Source of the DNA: Pseudomonadota bacterium
GTDB lineage: Bacteria > Pseudomonadota > Alphaproteobacteria > Rhizobiales > Hyphomicrobiaceae
NCBI GenBank assembly: GCA_023392135.1
Contig: JAEVZQ010000298.1
Span: 1-6,261 of the forward strand
Direction: 5' to 3'
Length of the DNA stretch: 6,261 nt
In this document: in pieces, positions 6,230 through 6,261 of the stretch
Layout: each line of letters starts with the position of its first letter
How positions within the stretch are numbered: position 1 is the first letter of the stretch
Position numbers and translations under genes: made by a program
The notes under the pieces: model-generated
The model's database searches: none
The model's input: only the letters and a program-made list of their open reading frames with translations
What the model was told of the DNA's origin: nothing

Positions 6230-6261
6230 GCCTGCCCCCGCGATTCCGTCCTAGGCCGGCC

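Noticed and set aside
6249..6261. CCTAGG running into GGCCGGCC at the right edge, resembling a cloning site
   Set aside because: Such palindromes are common in GC-rich genomes. There is no other vector sequence, and the adjoining MarR gene is intact.

Overview
The window is a GC-rich stretch of an alphaproteobacterial chromosome, most likely from the Hyphomicrobiales (Rhizobiales) or a close relative. Three things point there: a 5-aminolevulinate synthase of the alphaproteobacterial (Shemin pathway) type, the order glyA-nrdR-ribD that is common in alphaproteobacteria, and a MarR-family regulator with the features of LdtR next to a YcbB-type L,D-transpeptidase. The species cannot be named from the sequence. 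All six convincing genes lie on the minus strand, so they are read from the right edge of the window to the left.

Layout in direction of transcription: an ldtR-like MarR regulator (6229-5723) ends in a terminator-like hairpin. A 335-bp spacer follows, with a candidate promoter and an inverted repeat. Next comes a secreted L,D-transpeptidase (ldt, about 5378-4092). A 168-180 bp gap with a good FNR/FixK-type box leads into hemA (5-aminolevulinate synthase, about 3911-2682). A gap with a GC-rich hairpin leads into glyA (serine hydroxymethyltransferase, about 2517-1207). The short glyA-nrdR gap holds a long imperfect hairpin built from tandem octamers. nrdR (1115-621) then overlaps the start of ribD by 23 bp, and ribD (643-1) runs off the left edge.

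The genes fall into three themes. The first is cell-wall 3-3 crosslinking and its regulator (ldtR, ldt). The second is glycine and heme metabolism: GlyA makes glycine and 5,10-methylene-tetrahydrofolate, and HemA condenses glycine with succinyl-CoA. The third is nucleotide and riboflavin metabolism (nrdR, ribD). No mobile element, CRISPR array, tRNA or rRNA is visible. The genes are ordinary core genes, and the less ordinary signals are in the intergenic regions: the octamer hairpin after glyA, the FNR/FixK-like box before hemA, and the possible LdtR-controlled region before ldt. I see no evidence for an entirely new system here.
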